Of a stretch of DNA of 18,825 nucleotides, positions 9,868-18,825 are shown piece after piece. Source of the stretch: Pleurotus ostreatus/Saccharomyces cerevisiae fusant. Lineage: Eukaryota > Opisthokonta. Within the stretch, counting starts at the first letter, position 1. The number at the start of each line of letters is the position of its first letter. The translations under genes were made by a program, and so were the position numbers. The stretch is from contig JAMQCK010000624.1 in assembly GCA_024196135.1 (NCBI GenBank), positions 1 through 18,825 on the forward strand, written 5' to 3'. The notes under the pieces are model-generated. The model saw only the letters and a list, made by a program, of their open reading frames with translations, had not been told where the DNA came from and did not search any database.

Positions 9868-11564
9868 ATGGTCGAAGTATCTACATTGGGACCCATCGAT
9901 CCATCTTCTGTCCCCAATCTGGAGGCGGAAAAGGAGCGTCAGGCCCCTTGGATTATGCGGAAGCTTGTTGGGGTGAGTGTTGAGGTTCTTCAGAAGTAAG
10001 GTGTGATCATCATACTAATCTCAATGCCACAATAGTCCATGACAGGACGCATCGTCATGTCGTCCTACGAGTCCTTCAGGGCCGCGGGAACATCCGTGGT
10101 CTGCTTGTCGCCGGTAAGATCGCCAACGGTCTCCTATAATACTAACTAATCATGTCTGTGGCACTAGTGGGGAGACTCGTCGCCTCTCTTGCTCCCATGC
10201 ATCCGCTTTCGAGATCTCGCAGTGCACGGCGTCATCGCTGCTACGGTGAGTTGGCATCTCACTCTCACTTCTCCCCATAATACCATCTCCTCCACCCCCA
10301 TACTAACTCCTCCCAAGGGCGGCACCGCCGCCATCGCCGCGCCCGTCATGCACGGGCCGCTCGCAGACATGATCGTCAGCACCGTCGGCGACAGCATCCT
10401 CGTCGAGCTCAGCATGGAGGCCGGCTTCAAGGGCGCCACCAGCCTCGCGAACGACCTCGTCTTCGACAAGACGGCGAAGCTGCTGATCCCGCTGCACGCG
10501 GGGATTCTGGAGACGACGGGGGTGCAGGTGCTGACGATCACGCTGCGGTATAAGCATACGAGGGATGATGCGGCGCTGGGGTTTTTTAGGAGTAGTGTGC
10601 ATGAGTGAGTGGGTTGGTTTTTAGGCTGTGGTGGCAGGATGGTGCAAGAGGAATGGGGTGCTGATTGCGGCTTACAGGGATCCGTCGCTGTTTGCTTCGG
10701 TGTTGGATTATTTGGCGGTGGAGAAGGGGTGGTTCTCGCCCTATTTGTTTGCGAGCGGACGGAGACCTGCGATCCCGAGGACGATGAAGCCTGACGTGGT
10801 TTTCTGTCATGGGCCTTTCTTGAACGGTGAGTACAACTGCAAGGGCTGCCACACAAATTGCTGAGTGCTTTGTAGGCGATTACCAAGTCGGACAAGCCCT
10901 TCTCACCCAGTCTGCGCTGGAGATCAAGTTTTGCGAACCTCCGCCACCTGTGGGGGAAGAAGAGAAGCCGGCAGAGAAGCACGACTTCCTCTCGATGCCA
11001 AAGAATATCCCGTCCTTGTCCTCGGTCTTCTCGCGCTCGCGCACTCCATCGCCAGAGCCAGCGCTGGCTGTTCCCGAGGCGCCTCTTCCACCACGGCGCC
11101 TGGTGATGGTGGCCTTGGGCCTGAAACCCTTCCGGTCAATCTGGTCCTCGAGTGCCCGGCCTAGCGAGTCGGTGATCAAGTACGTCTTGTTCAACGGATG
11201 CCCAGCGATCGTCGTTCCGGCGAAGGTCGGTGCACCACTGGTGGCATGGAACACCTTGACGCTGGAGCAACTGTGGAAGATACCATTGCCAGCGGAGGGG
11301 GAGGAAGGCTCGAGCGACAAGGCAAAGCAGAAAGGAGACAAGTTCCGGGGCGTTGTCGACGTGCTGTACGAGTACATGGACTTCTGCATTGATTGGAGTC
11401 GAGTGGAGGTGGCGGAAGTCCAGGAAGAAGAGCAGAAGAAGAAGGCGTTCAAGGATGCCATCGCGCTGCTGGTCGCAGCTGCAATCCGGACTGGCGATAG
11501 CAAGGAAGCCAAGAAGGAGGTCGATGCGGACAGGGCGGGTATTGCGATCTGGAGGATACCCTGA
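9868..11564 (+). CDS. Protein of unknown function, 470 aa, 6 exons
   Basis: I do not recognise this family. Exons: 9868-9972, 10036-10113, 10168-10245, 10318-10591, 10638-10826, 10876-11564. All junctions keep the frame and the introns have GT-AG ends. The start MVEVSTLGPIDPSSVPNLEA is the first ATG that joins the rest. Residues about 35-230 are non-repetitive and look globular (for example ADMIVSTVGDSILVELSMEA, LLIPLHAGILETTGVQVLTI, RRWCKRNGVLIAAYRDPSLF). A Pro/Ser/Glu-rich linker follows (EEKPAEKHDFLSMPKNIPSL to PEAPLPPRRL). A second folded part has VIKYVLFNGCPAIVVPAKVG, and the C-terminus is charged and coiled-coil-like (EVQEEEQKKKAFKDA). No signal peptide or clear membrane helix is seen. 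The 46-nt intron at 10592-10637 is the least certain. The consistent exon structure argues for a real, expressed gene. Confidence 0.8.
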
Positions 11565-12010
11565 TCTACTTACTGCTCATCATACTATACCTCAGAACCT
11601 TTCGGCATGACTCACGCCAGTTTTATACGAGTTCGGATGGCTACAGACTTACCGCCACATCCCTCCCCAAACGTTGTGGGTCCACTTTTGCCTCCGGTCC
11701 GCTTCGCGTGGCCATATGATGAGATGCGGCCTCCGCAATTCGTTGGAAGGTCGGCAAACATGTGGGGTCGACTCCCTTCTGACCTTTTGATCTCCTGCTT
11801 GTCCGGGCAACGAGGAGGACCTGACAGGGCTGACCGCACAAATGATACGATGCGAGGTCATTTTCGAATTGGGGATACGCTGCTAAGGTTGGCTCTTGCG
11901 TCCACCGCGCGCGACTCTGCCAGTTGCAAGTTCCTGTGAGGGTGTATCAGAAGACGCAAGCAGACAGGAAGGAACTCGCTAGCGCTGAGAGGAACACCGA
12001 GTCGACTACG
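11565..12010. other. Intergenic region upstream of the MFS transporter
   Basis: About 450 bases. Several short overlapping frames exist on both strands (up to 110 codons), but none has a recognisable motif or a splice-compatible extension. It should hold the terminator of the orphan gene and the promoter of the transporter. No TATA box or pyrimidine block stands out. Confidence 0.45.
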
Positions 12011-13918
12011 ATGGACGTGAAGGACTATGAGAAGCAGCCGCCCCAGGAGTTGACCTCGGAGGTAGCCTCAAGCACGGTGAGTAGCCTTCACCATCCCCCC
12101 TCCCAAGTATCTGAAGCGACGTCCCCAGGATGCCCAGGATGATACCTACTTCGATACCCCGGAAGACAGACGGCTGCTACGCAAGACTGACCTCCGCATC
12201 GTCCCCCTCTCCGCGTTCATATACCTGCTATGTAACCTGGATCGGTCGAATATCGGTGTGTTCTATGCTATCTGGGCGTGGAAGGTGCGCTGATGCTCAT
12301 GGCCAGGGAACGCAAAGATCATGAACAAGGAAGCAGGACATGACCTGATGACCGAACTGCCGTTGACGAGCTACGAGTATACGTGAGCCTGACCCCACCA
12401 GAAGGCCACCTCACCAGTCTGACCGACTCACAGGATCTCCCTCATGATCTTCTTCCTCGCCTACGGCTTATTTGAGGTACCGTCTAATATTTTACTGAAG
12501 AAATTGAGGCCTTCAGTAAGTACTCAAAGCTCCAAACGAGGGTCACCAAGAGCTAACTTTCACCCAGAGATGGATAGCCTTCCTCATGTTCGCCTGGGGC
12601 TCCGTAACAATAGGCCTCGGCGGCGTGCAAAGTTACGCCTCCCTCGCCGTCGTGCGCCTGCTCCTCGGCATCTTCGAAGCCGGCCTCTTCCCCGGCCTCG
12701 TCTACTACCTCACCTTCTGGTACCGCCCCGAAGAGCGCTCCCTCCGCGTCGCCCTTATCCTCGCTTCTGCGACCCTCGCTGGCGCTTTCGGCGGTGCCAT
12801 CGCGTATGGCGTCTCGCATATGGATTACCTGCACGGCCTGTCGGCGTGGAGGTGGTTGTTCATACTGGAGGGCGTACCATCGGCGGGGCTGGCGGTGCCG
12901 ATTTTGTTCTTGTTGCCAGATTATCCGGAGACGGCGCGGTGGCTGACGGAGGGGGAGAGGGAGAGAGCGGTGGAGCGGCTGAGCGCGGGCGGCTCGAAGG
13001 CGAGCAGCAGTGGGCTGACCTGGGCGGATGTGAGGGATACGGTGTTCAGTGCGAGGTTGTGGACGCATTATGTGGTACGTGCGATGAGGCAGAAACAGGA
13101 GAGCGGTGCTCATGCTGTTTGTAGATTTACTTCGGAATCTCTGCGCCATTCTCTAGCATGTCGCTGTTTGCGCCGACCATCGTGTCCGGTTTGGGGTATA
13201 CGTCGCTGAACGCACAGCTGTTCACCGTGCCTCCGTACGCGGTCGCGTATGTCGTGCAAGTAGCTGTTGCGTACGGGGCAGACAAGACGAATCGGTGAGG
13301 AGCTTGGTTTCTGACATCCCGGTATGAGTACTGACAGGGCCCTTCACAGCCGCGGCCTCTTCTCCGCCGCCTTCGCCTTCATTGGCGCCATAGGCTTCAT
13401 CGTCTCCGGCGCCCTGCCCGCCGACGACTACAAGGTAGGCTCGCATCCTTGACCTTTCTCATCGTTCAGCACCTGACGCCCTCACGCGACAGTCCCGCTA
13501 CGGCGCCCTCATCATCGCCTGCTCCGGCGCCTTCGCCTGCATCCCGCCCCTCCTCGGCTGGCTCTCCGCCAACGCCCGCGCCGCCACCCGCACCGGCCTC
13601 GCGCCCTCCACCTCTGCGACCGTCCTCGCGCCCTCCACCTCCGCCACCGGCCTCGCCGTCGCCATGAACATCTCCTTCGGCGCGCCCGGCCAGATCCTCG
13701 GCGTGTGGATATACAAGGCGGACGAGGCCGCGCGGGGGTACCCGACGGGCCACTGGACGAACGCGGCGCTGCTGTTGATGGTGAGCGTGATGTGCGTGGG
13801 GCTGCATGTGGCGTATGGGCGGATGAACCGGGGGGTGGAGGAGAGGAATCGGGGGGTGGAGGAGAGGAATCGGGAGAGGGGGAAGGAGGAGGGGAGGGAG
13901 GCGCTGTTTAGGTTGTGA
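12011..13918 (+). CDS. MFS transporter, anion:cation symporter (ACS, Dal5/Tna1-like) family
   Basis: Predicted 12-helix plasma-membrane importer of small organic anions or vitamins (the family includes allantoate, nicotinate and pantothenate permeases); the substrate cannot be read from sequence. Exons: 12011-12076, 12129-12255, 12307-12382, 12434-12515, 12568-13074, 13125-13294, 13350-13434, 13493-13918 (512 aa), with introns of 50-58 nt. Family hallmarks are LRIVPLSAFIYLLCNLDRSN after a 40-residue cytosolic N-terminus, FFLAYGLFEVPSNILLKKLR in helix 2, the RLLLGIFEAGLFPGLVYYL segment, AWRWLFILEGVP, and the helix 10-11 region AVAMNISFGAPGQILGVWIY. Two in-frame tandem duplications are unusual: LAPSTSAT(V/G) before helix 10 and NRGVEER in the cytosolic tail. 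It converges on CDC73. Confidence 0.93.
13598..13651 (+). repeat. 27-bp in-frame tandem duplication in the MFS gene
   Basis: Two adjacent 27-bp copies, 13598-13624 and 13625-13651, encode LAPSTSATV and LAPSTSATG. They differ at three bases. A further partial copy (CTCGCC) follows. It inserts about 18 residues just before the conserved AVAMNISFG segment. Confidence 0.9.
13826..13867 (+). repeat. 21-bp in-frame tandem duplication in the MFS C-terminal tail
   Basis: Two adjacent copies, 13826-13846 and 13847-13867, encode NRGVEER twice with one silent difference (AAC/AAT). A degenerate third unit (NRERGKEE) follows. Confidence 0.9.
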
Positions 13919-14102
13919 TTTCGATGCTTGCCACTTGCGCAAGGATGGGATCGGCTAGCACATCATGGAATGGGAAGTCAGTACAGTATATACTAGGGAG
14001 ATAATGCACAGAAAAAGCCAACACAAGCGTCAGATGGAGAGGATGAGCATGAGATGGCGATCGACAGCTCGAACAACGACATATGCAGTCCCAAAACCTC
14101 GT
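13919..14102. terminator. Shared 3' region between convergent MFS and CDC73 genes
   Basis: The stop codons of the two convergent genes are only 184 bases apart, so their 3' UTRs probably abut or overlap. No strong poly(A) consensus was picked out. The function is inferred from gene orientation only. Confidence 0.4.
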
Positions 14103-15741
14103 CTATTGCGTCCTCATTAGCGCCGGCTTGTTCATGCCCATCCAGCTATCAAGAACGCGCCAGAAGTGTGCGACAGTGGACTTGTCGACGTGTCGTCTGT
14201 GCTTGTCGATCTGAAGGGAGAAGTAAGTAATGCATTGAGAAGCGGTGAATGGGAACATGGCTTCGTAAAAGGAAAGTAATAAACAAGCCCGCAAGTCTGG
14301 ACGATGAAGGTTGACAGGGAAAATTTACTACACACCTTGATCTCCGTCACATTCCAGTCCGATATCTTTGGGTTCGGAGGGTCGTTCGCCCAGCTGACGT
14401 GCATGCCTTTGACTGGAAGCGAGGGCGTTAGCGTGGGCTAAACGACGCGGAAAGAGAGAGAGCGCGCACCATGATGGAACAACGTCCTCGGCTCGCTCCA
14501 CTTATATGGCCGGAACTGCCAGGCTTGGCCGGTGGTGAGGACGCAGACGACACTAAGCAAAGTTGGGACAGTCAGATGTGGTGCAACGGCAAAGAAAGAC
14601 CATCACTCACCGATCCCAGCCGTCTGGGGGCATCTTCTCCGCGTTGTCGTACACTGCATATCGTCGTGTCGCTTGTCGCATCGCCGTCGTGCCATCGTCT
14701 GAGGGAAGGGGTTAAGCATAAGCTCTGTATAAGACAAGGGAAGGAGAGAGAAAGAAGGGGAAGCAAAAATGTTCCAAGAAGAGAGGGATAATTGTACACA
14801 TGAAAACAACACTCACTACTCGGCACATCCACCTTGCGATAGATATGAATCAACTCCGGCGGGCGGCTGTTGCCCGCCTTCTGACGCGCCTCTTGCGAGG
14901 TCTCGAAGACGGCCTCGCCCAGGAAGCGCTGGACGTTGTACATGGTGATGAGCGCGGTGGGGGAAGAGGAGACAAGGATGATGGGCGCGCCGTGGACGCG
15001 GGCTTTGGGTTCTAATCCTACAGCGGGTGCAGGTGCGGCTGCGCCGGTCTTGCTGGAGTCCTTGAGCTTCTTGAGCTTCTCAGCATAGATATTGCGCAGG
15101 TTGGTGAAGTCCTGAAAGGGTGTCATGAGAAGCCAGGTATAGGGAACAAAGCCACACGCACGTTCAGCTTCTGTCCGCGCAGAACAGTGCTTCGGTCTTC
15201 GAGCTCTACCTCATTCTGCCGCATGCGCTTGACAATCTGCACGTCTTTTGCATCCGGGACGTAGTGTCGCCTCTTTTGGGGTGATGTTGTAGCGCCAGAC
15301 GCTGCAGATCCTTCGCCCTTGCCTGCGTCCTCTTTCGATGGCTGTCAGGACGCATGCGCGGGTATATGCACATCACATACTATGTATGATGCTCGGATGG
15401 TCATCTATCCGTCCCTCCAAGTAGTCCAGCACGGCTTTCCGCTCCGTGATGCTGACCATGCCCACAGTCATGCCGTTCTCGCGCGCTTGCTTCATGTACT
15501 CGCCACCGGATGCGCCCTGCAGTTGGTGCACCAGGTACAGCGCGTCGAGCGTGTACGTCTCATTCCCAGTCTTCTTCCATCGCGTCGGTGTTGAGCGGGG
15601 GAGGGTGAGGGATGGGGAGAGGTGAATGTGGGTAGCAGAGGCGAGGGAAGGCACTGTTGCGCCGTCTTTGCTGAAGGTGATGGGAAACTTCGACTTGATA
15701 GCCTCTCGGAGGGCGAGAAGGGGGTCACTGGCGTCTGTCAT
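14103..15741 (-). CDS. CDC73: CDC73 (parafibromin-like), Paf1 complex subunit
   Basis: Nuclear subunit of the Paf1 complex, which travels with RNA polymerase II and supports elongation and histone marks including H3K4 and H3K79 methylation. Exons in reading order: 15741-15381, 15331-15162, 15111-14817, 14698-14611, 14552-14470, 14412-14336, 14210-14103 (393 aa, normal for fungi). The N-terminus MTDASDPLLALREAIKSKFP and TYTLDALYLVHQ...ERKAVLDYLEG match the CDC73 N-domain. The middle has KRRHYVPDAKDVQIVKRMRQ. The Ras-like C-domain shows APIILVSSSPTALITMYNVQ, RRYAVYDNAEKMPPDGWDR, QAWQFRPYKW, HVSWANDPPNPKISDWNVTE and HRRHVDKSTVAHFWRVLDSW. Introns 3 and 6 (118 and 125 nt) are longer than the rest. 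Intron 1 ends in AAAG; using the nearer CTGACAG breaks the frame. It is divergent from the small gene at 15905 and convergent with the transporter. Confidence 0.95.
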
Positions 15742-15904
15742 CTTCGCAGCGAGCAGTGAAGTAGGTGCGAGAACGGCGAAGTGGTCAGAAGAAGTTGGAG
15801 GACCGGAACTACGGCCCGCGTCGAGCGGAGCGTGGGAAGGATCGCCGGACGCAGTCCGGCCATTGTTCGTGATGTCGAGCGCGACGATCAGCTCTCCCTC
15901 AACC
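15742..15904. promoter_or_regulatory. Putative bidirectional promoter, CDC73 / small conserved gene
   Basis: The start codons of CDC73 (minus, 15741) and the 89-aa gene (plus, 15905) are 163 bases apart. No TATA box is seen on either side. Shared regulation is inferred from spacing alone. If the small gene starts at 15872 the gap shrinks to 130 bases. Confidence 0.5.
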
Positions 15905-16174
15905 ATGCAGGCTCTCAATTTCGCTGCGAATGTATACGTTGCCCTGACGCTGGCGTCATCCATTGAGCCCTCCTCTCTTCCCTCCTCTGCGGGCTTAGCG
16001 AACTCCCTGAACCACGTCGGCCCAGTGGGCCAGCTGCGCGACGTGCAGCTGTATGCCGTGCCGAAAGAGCAATGGTCGGATGAGATCGCGAACAGACTCA
16101 AGGGCACGGACGGCGTGATGCATATCGACGTCCAGGCGGAGCCCAGGCAGCGCGCTCAGCGGGACGAATTCTGA
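15905..16174 (+). CDS. Small protein of unknown function, 89 aa
   Basis: Single-exon frame beginning MQALNFAANVYVALTLASSI and ending QAEPRQRAQRDEF. The core HVGPVGQLRDVQLYAVPKEQ followed by DGVMHIDVQ reads like a compact alpha/beta fold. It resembles small basidiomycete hypothetical proteins that I recall only loosely, with no assigned function. The frame is open upstream to 15626 with another in-frame ATG at 15872. I chose 15905 because the further upstream frame overlaps CDC73 exon 1 and the translation before MQAL is low-complexity. The N-terminal 20 residues are mildly hydrophobic and the last four, RDEF, resemble a KDEL-type signal, but a true signal peptide is doubtful. It is divergent from CDC73. 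Confidence 0.72.
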   Translation: MQALNFAANVYVALTLASSIEPSSLPSSAGLANSLNHVGPVGQLRDVQLYAVPKEQWSDEIANRLKGTDGVMHIDVQAEPRQRAQRDEF

Positions 16175-16958
16175 GATACCGCCGAACTTGTCCATGAGAC
16201 CGGGGAGGTCTGCCTGTAGTTGTATTCTAGAGGTGCGTGCCCAGCAGCGCGTCCTGTCGGACTTTTTGGCTGAACAAAATAATCGCAGATGCCATTGTAC
16301 TTGCAAATGTATAACAGAGGCGGCCTTATCCCCGAGGTTCACGCCCTGAATCGACTCGGATGTAACATTCAGGATCTACGCCTGCGATAGACATCATCTG
16401 ACGTTCCTCGAGTACGGCCCGACGCCCGTTCAAGTGCCCCCTGGTTCCCCGCGCCTCCGCTGGGCTGCCCGTCATGAATACACTCCCTTCAGGCCTCACG
16501 AGACGACCTCATCACGGCGATAGTAGAAACAACGTCCGCACATAGTGTCTCACTTCCTTTTCTGCTCACAAGTGAACTGCAAAGCAAGAGTATGGTACTC
16601 CCTTCAGCAAAAAGCGCACCCCTGGTCTCCGGCCCCCGGATTCCCCACTTCCCCTCTCTCCCTCCGGCCCTTCTCCAGATTCACCCTCGGGCCTTCTCCA
16701 GACCCCGCTACCCCCATCGATCGGCAATATACCTTCCCCAGATTGGTTATGAGGCCGCGCTTGGCTCGTATGCGGAGAAACGTCGGGCTCGCGGCAGACC
16801 AATGTCAGTACCACCTGCTCACTATTCGGCCTCTTTGCCAGCGTATAAAAGCACCAGCTTCCCCTAGCGCTCGCTTCTGTACCTCACCTCCTCACGGGTT
16901 ACTCACAAGGACCCGTCTAGCAAATTTACCGAACCAACACAACTATTACTAGGGAACG
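16175..16958. other. Upstream region of the GH5 gene
   Basis: About 780 bases without a convincing gene. A plus-strand frame at 16545-16952 is rich in Pro, Ser and Arg, lacks any motif and overlaps the TATA box, so it is taken as chance. A C-rich block at 16600-16720 holds a short direct repeat (GGCCCTTCTCCAGA and GGGCCTTCTCCAGA). The right end is the GH5 promoter and 5' UTR. Confidence 0.5.
16844..16850 (+). promoter_or_regulatory. TATA box (TATAAAA) of the GH5 gene
   Basis: TATAAAA in the context GCGTATAAAAGCACC lies about 110 bases before the ATG at 16959. That leaves room for a 5' UTR of about 80 bases, starting in the CT-rich stretch after 16855. This is the clearest TATA box in the window. 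Confidence 0.65.
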
Positions 16959-18825
16959 ATGTCGCTCCTCAAGGTCTCTGGAACTAAGATCGTCGACGAG
17001 CAGGGGCAGGAGGTTATCCTGCGCGGCGCGGGACTGGGCGGGTGGATGAAGTGAGTGGCTGTCTTTGTATACCGCTGCTCTACCCTCATCACATCTGGCA
17101 CTCCCTCACGCTCCTTCTATCCACTGTATGGCCCCTCCACGCATATCGTATCGTTTCTTCCGACCATCCAGCCTCCTCTACTCCACCTCCTTATCCCCAC
17201 TGGCGTCCATCTCGACCCAACGCTGACACTTCTCTCGCCCAGCATGGAGAACTTCATCACCGGCTATCCCGCGACCGAGGCTGCCATCCGCGACGCGCTC
17301 ACGGAGACGATTGGAGCCGAGAAGGCGGAGTTCTTCTTTGACAAGGTGCGCAACACCAGACGCCCACTGCTACCAGCTTGCCTGACGCTAATCGTCCTTC
17401 CCAGTTCCTCGAATACTTCTTCCAAGACGAGGACGCGGCGTTCTTCAAGAGCCTGGGACTGAATTGCATCCGCTTGCCGTTTAACTATCGGCACTTTGAA
17501 GGTCGGCTTCCTTATTTTCGATTCAGCCAATCCCGCTAACCCCCCTCTCAGACGACATGAACCCGCGCGTGCTAAAGGAGTCCGGCTTCAAGCACCTCGA
17601 CCGCGTCATCGACATCTGCTCGAAGCACGGCATCTACACGATCCTCGATCTTCACACTGCGCCTGGTGGGCAGAACACGGACTGGCACTCGGACCATGGG
17701 GGACATATTGCGAACTGTGAGTTGCGGTGCGAGTCAGACGCCGTTGATGGGTAGCGTTGACATGGCTTCAGTCTGGAACCACAAGGACCACCAGGACCGC
17801 GTAATTTGGCTCTGGGAGAAGCTCGCAGAGCATTACAAGGGAAACAAGTGGATTGCTGGGTACGTTCTCATCCTTTCCTTGCCTTTTCTCATCTCGCTCA
17901 CCCCACCTCACCCAGCTACAACCCCCTCAATGAGCCCACGGACCCCAAACAGACGCGCCTCATCGACTTCTACAACCGCGTCCACGCCGCCATCCGCGCC
18001 GTCGACCCCGACCACGCGCTCTTTTTCGACGGGAACACCTTCGCCTCCGACTTCTCGCACTTCGGCGAGGCGCAGAAGGGGTGGGACAACACCGCGTACG
18101 CGATCCACGACTACTCGCTGTTCGGGTTCCCGCGGATGGAGGAGTACGCGGGGACGGACCTGCAGAAGCACAGGATGAAGCGGTCGTATGAGAAGAAGCG
18201 GCAGTGGATGGACGAGCGGGGGTTGTGTGTGTGGAATGGGGAGTTCGGGCCGGTGTATGCGAGGCGGCAGTATGATGGGGAGGAGACGGATGCGATTAAT
18301 GCGAGGCGGTATCAGGTGTTGAAGGATCAGTTGCAGTTGTATAACAAGGTATGTGTGGGATCTGGCCGTATGTGGTTGTGACTAACGACTCTGCAGGACC
18401 GCCTGAGCTGGACGATCTGGCTGTACAAGGACATCGGCTACCAGGGCATGATCTACACCGACCTCTCGACGCCGTACATGACGCTCTTCAAGGACTTCCT
18501 CGCCAAGAAGCAGCGCCTCGCCGTCGACGCCTGGGGCTCCGACGACAGCGCCGTCCACCAGTTCTACGACCCGCTCGTGCAGCACATCAAGGACGAGATC
18601 CCGGAGAAGTACCAGAACCTGTACCCGCACCCCGTCTGGAAGCTCGAGAGCCGCGTCACGCGCCTCGCGCGCAACATCCTCGTCGCGGAGTTCATGGTGC
18701 AGGAGTGGGCGGACCACTTTGTGGGGAAGAGCCTCGAGGAGCTGGACGCGCTCGCGGCGAGCTTCAAGTACGCGAGCTGCGCGAAGCGGGAGGACCTGAA
18801 TGCGATTCTGAGGGAGAATGCGAAG
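16959..18825 (+). CDS. Glycoside hydrolase family 5 protein, glucanase-like, 3' end beyond window
   Basis: Predicted retaining beta-glycosidase acting on beta-glucan; the exact linkage is not clear. Exons: 16959-17050, 17243-17345, 17405-17501, 17552-17716, 17772-17859, 17916-18348, 18397 to the edge (469 aa so far, no stop). The start reads MSLLKVSGTKIVDEQGQEVI, then LRGAGLGGWMNMENFITGYP, typical of GH5 exo-glucanase relatives. The acid/base is Glu188 in GYNPLNEP and the nucleophile Glu291 in CVWNGEFGPVY. LDLHTAPGGQNTDWHSDHGG and AIHDYSLFGFPR are also GH5-like. There is no signal peptide, unlike secreted cell-wall glucanases, which suggests an intracellular role. Intron 1 is 192 nt, much longer than the other introns (48-59 nt). 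The frame is intact to the edge, and the protein is probably near its end there. Confidence 0.92.

Noticed and set aside
10605..10624. GTGAGT...TTAG as an intron of the orphan gene
   Set aside because: Only 20 nt long and breaks the frame. GTAGTG at 10592 with the acceptor at 10637 gives 46 nt and the correct frame (FFRRWCKRNG).
15626..15904. N-terminal extension of the 89-aa protein
   Set aside because: The frame is open but antisense to CDC73 exon 1 and low-complexity. Only the in-frame ATG at 15872 is kept as an alternative start.
15742..16107. Minus-strand extension of CDC73 exon 1 to an upstream ATG at 16107
   Set aside because: The known CDC73 N-terminus begins at MTDASDPLLALREAIKSK (15741). 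The extension is antisense to the small plus-strand gene and resembles no CDC73.
16545..16952. 135-codon plus-strand frame upstream of the GH5 gene
   Set aside because: Spans the TATA box and 5' UTR, has no motif, and is biased by C-rich sequence.

Overview
The window is nuclear DNA of a filamentous basidiomycete, most likely an Agaricomycete. The genes are GC-rich and cut by many phase-consistent GT-AG introns of about 45-60 nt. They include a fungal NACHT/ankyrin STAND receptor, a fungal ACS-family transporter and a basidiomycete-style intracellular GH5 hydrolase. The species cannot be named from the sequence. All exon models below were spliced by hand and are internally in frame; none is confirmed by transcripts.

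Layout, left to right. 1-1026: no recognisable gene, ending in a CT-rich promoter. 1027-2790 (+): S-adenosylhomocysteine hydrolase, 10 exons, 430 aa. 3737-7915 (+): NLR-type receptor with a HeLo-like/PigL_N-like N-terminus, a NACHT NTPase, ankyrin repeats and a conserved C-terminal domain. This gene carries a 460-bp Tc1/mariner-type MITE in intron 6 and an in-frame TAG in exon 7. 8508-9421 (+): short, divergent DOT1-like methyltransferase. 9868-11564 (+): 470-aa protein that I do not recognise. 12011-13918 (+): ACS-family MFS transporter with two small in-frame tandem duplications. 14103-15741 (-): CDC73, a Paf1-complex subunit. 15905-16174 (+): an 89-aa protein, divergent from CDC73 across a 163-bp shared promoter. 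16959 to the right edge (+): GH5 glucanase-like gene, cut by the window end.

The genes do not form a pathway or cluster. SAH hydrolase and CDC73 are housekeeping genes for methylation turnover and transcription elongation. The receptor, DOT1-like protein, orphan gene and transporter lie between them and look more accessory. SAH hydrolase removes the by-product of methyltransferases such as the DOT1-like protein, but I see no sign that the two are functionally paired.

The strongest unusual signal is the MITE. It inserted into the TA of a GTATGT splice donor. Because the element ends in CAG...CTG, its left junction gives a new usable donor (GTACAG) and its right junction rebuilds the original GTATGT. 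A 50-nt intron became a 512-nt intron with two competing donors. Downstream, the same gene has an in-frame TAG just before the ankyrin region, so it may be decaying or may express only its NACHT half.
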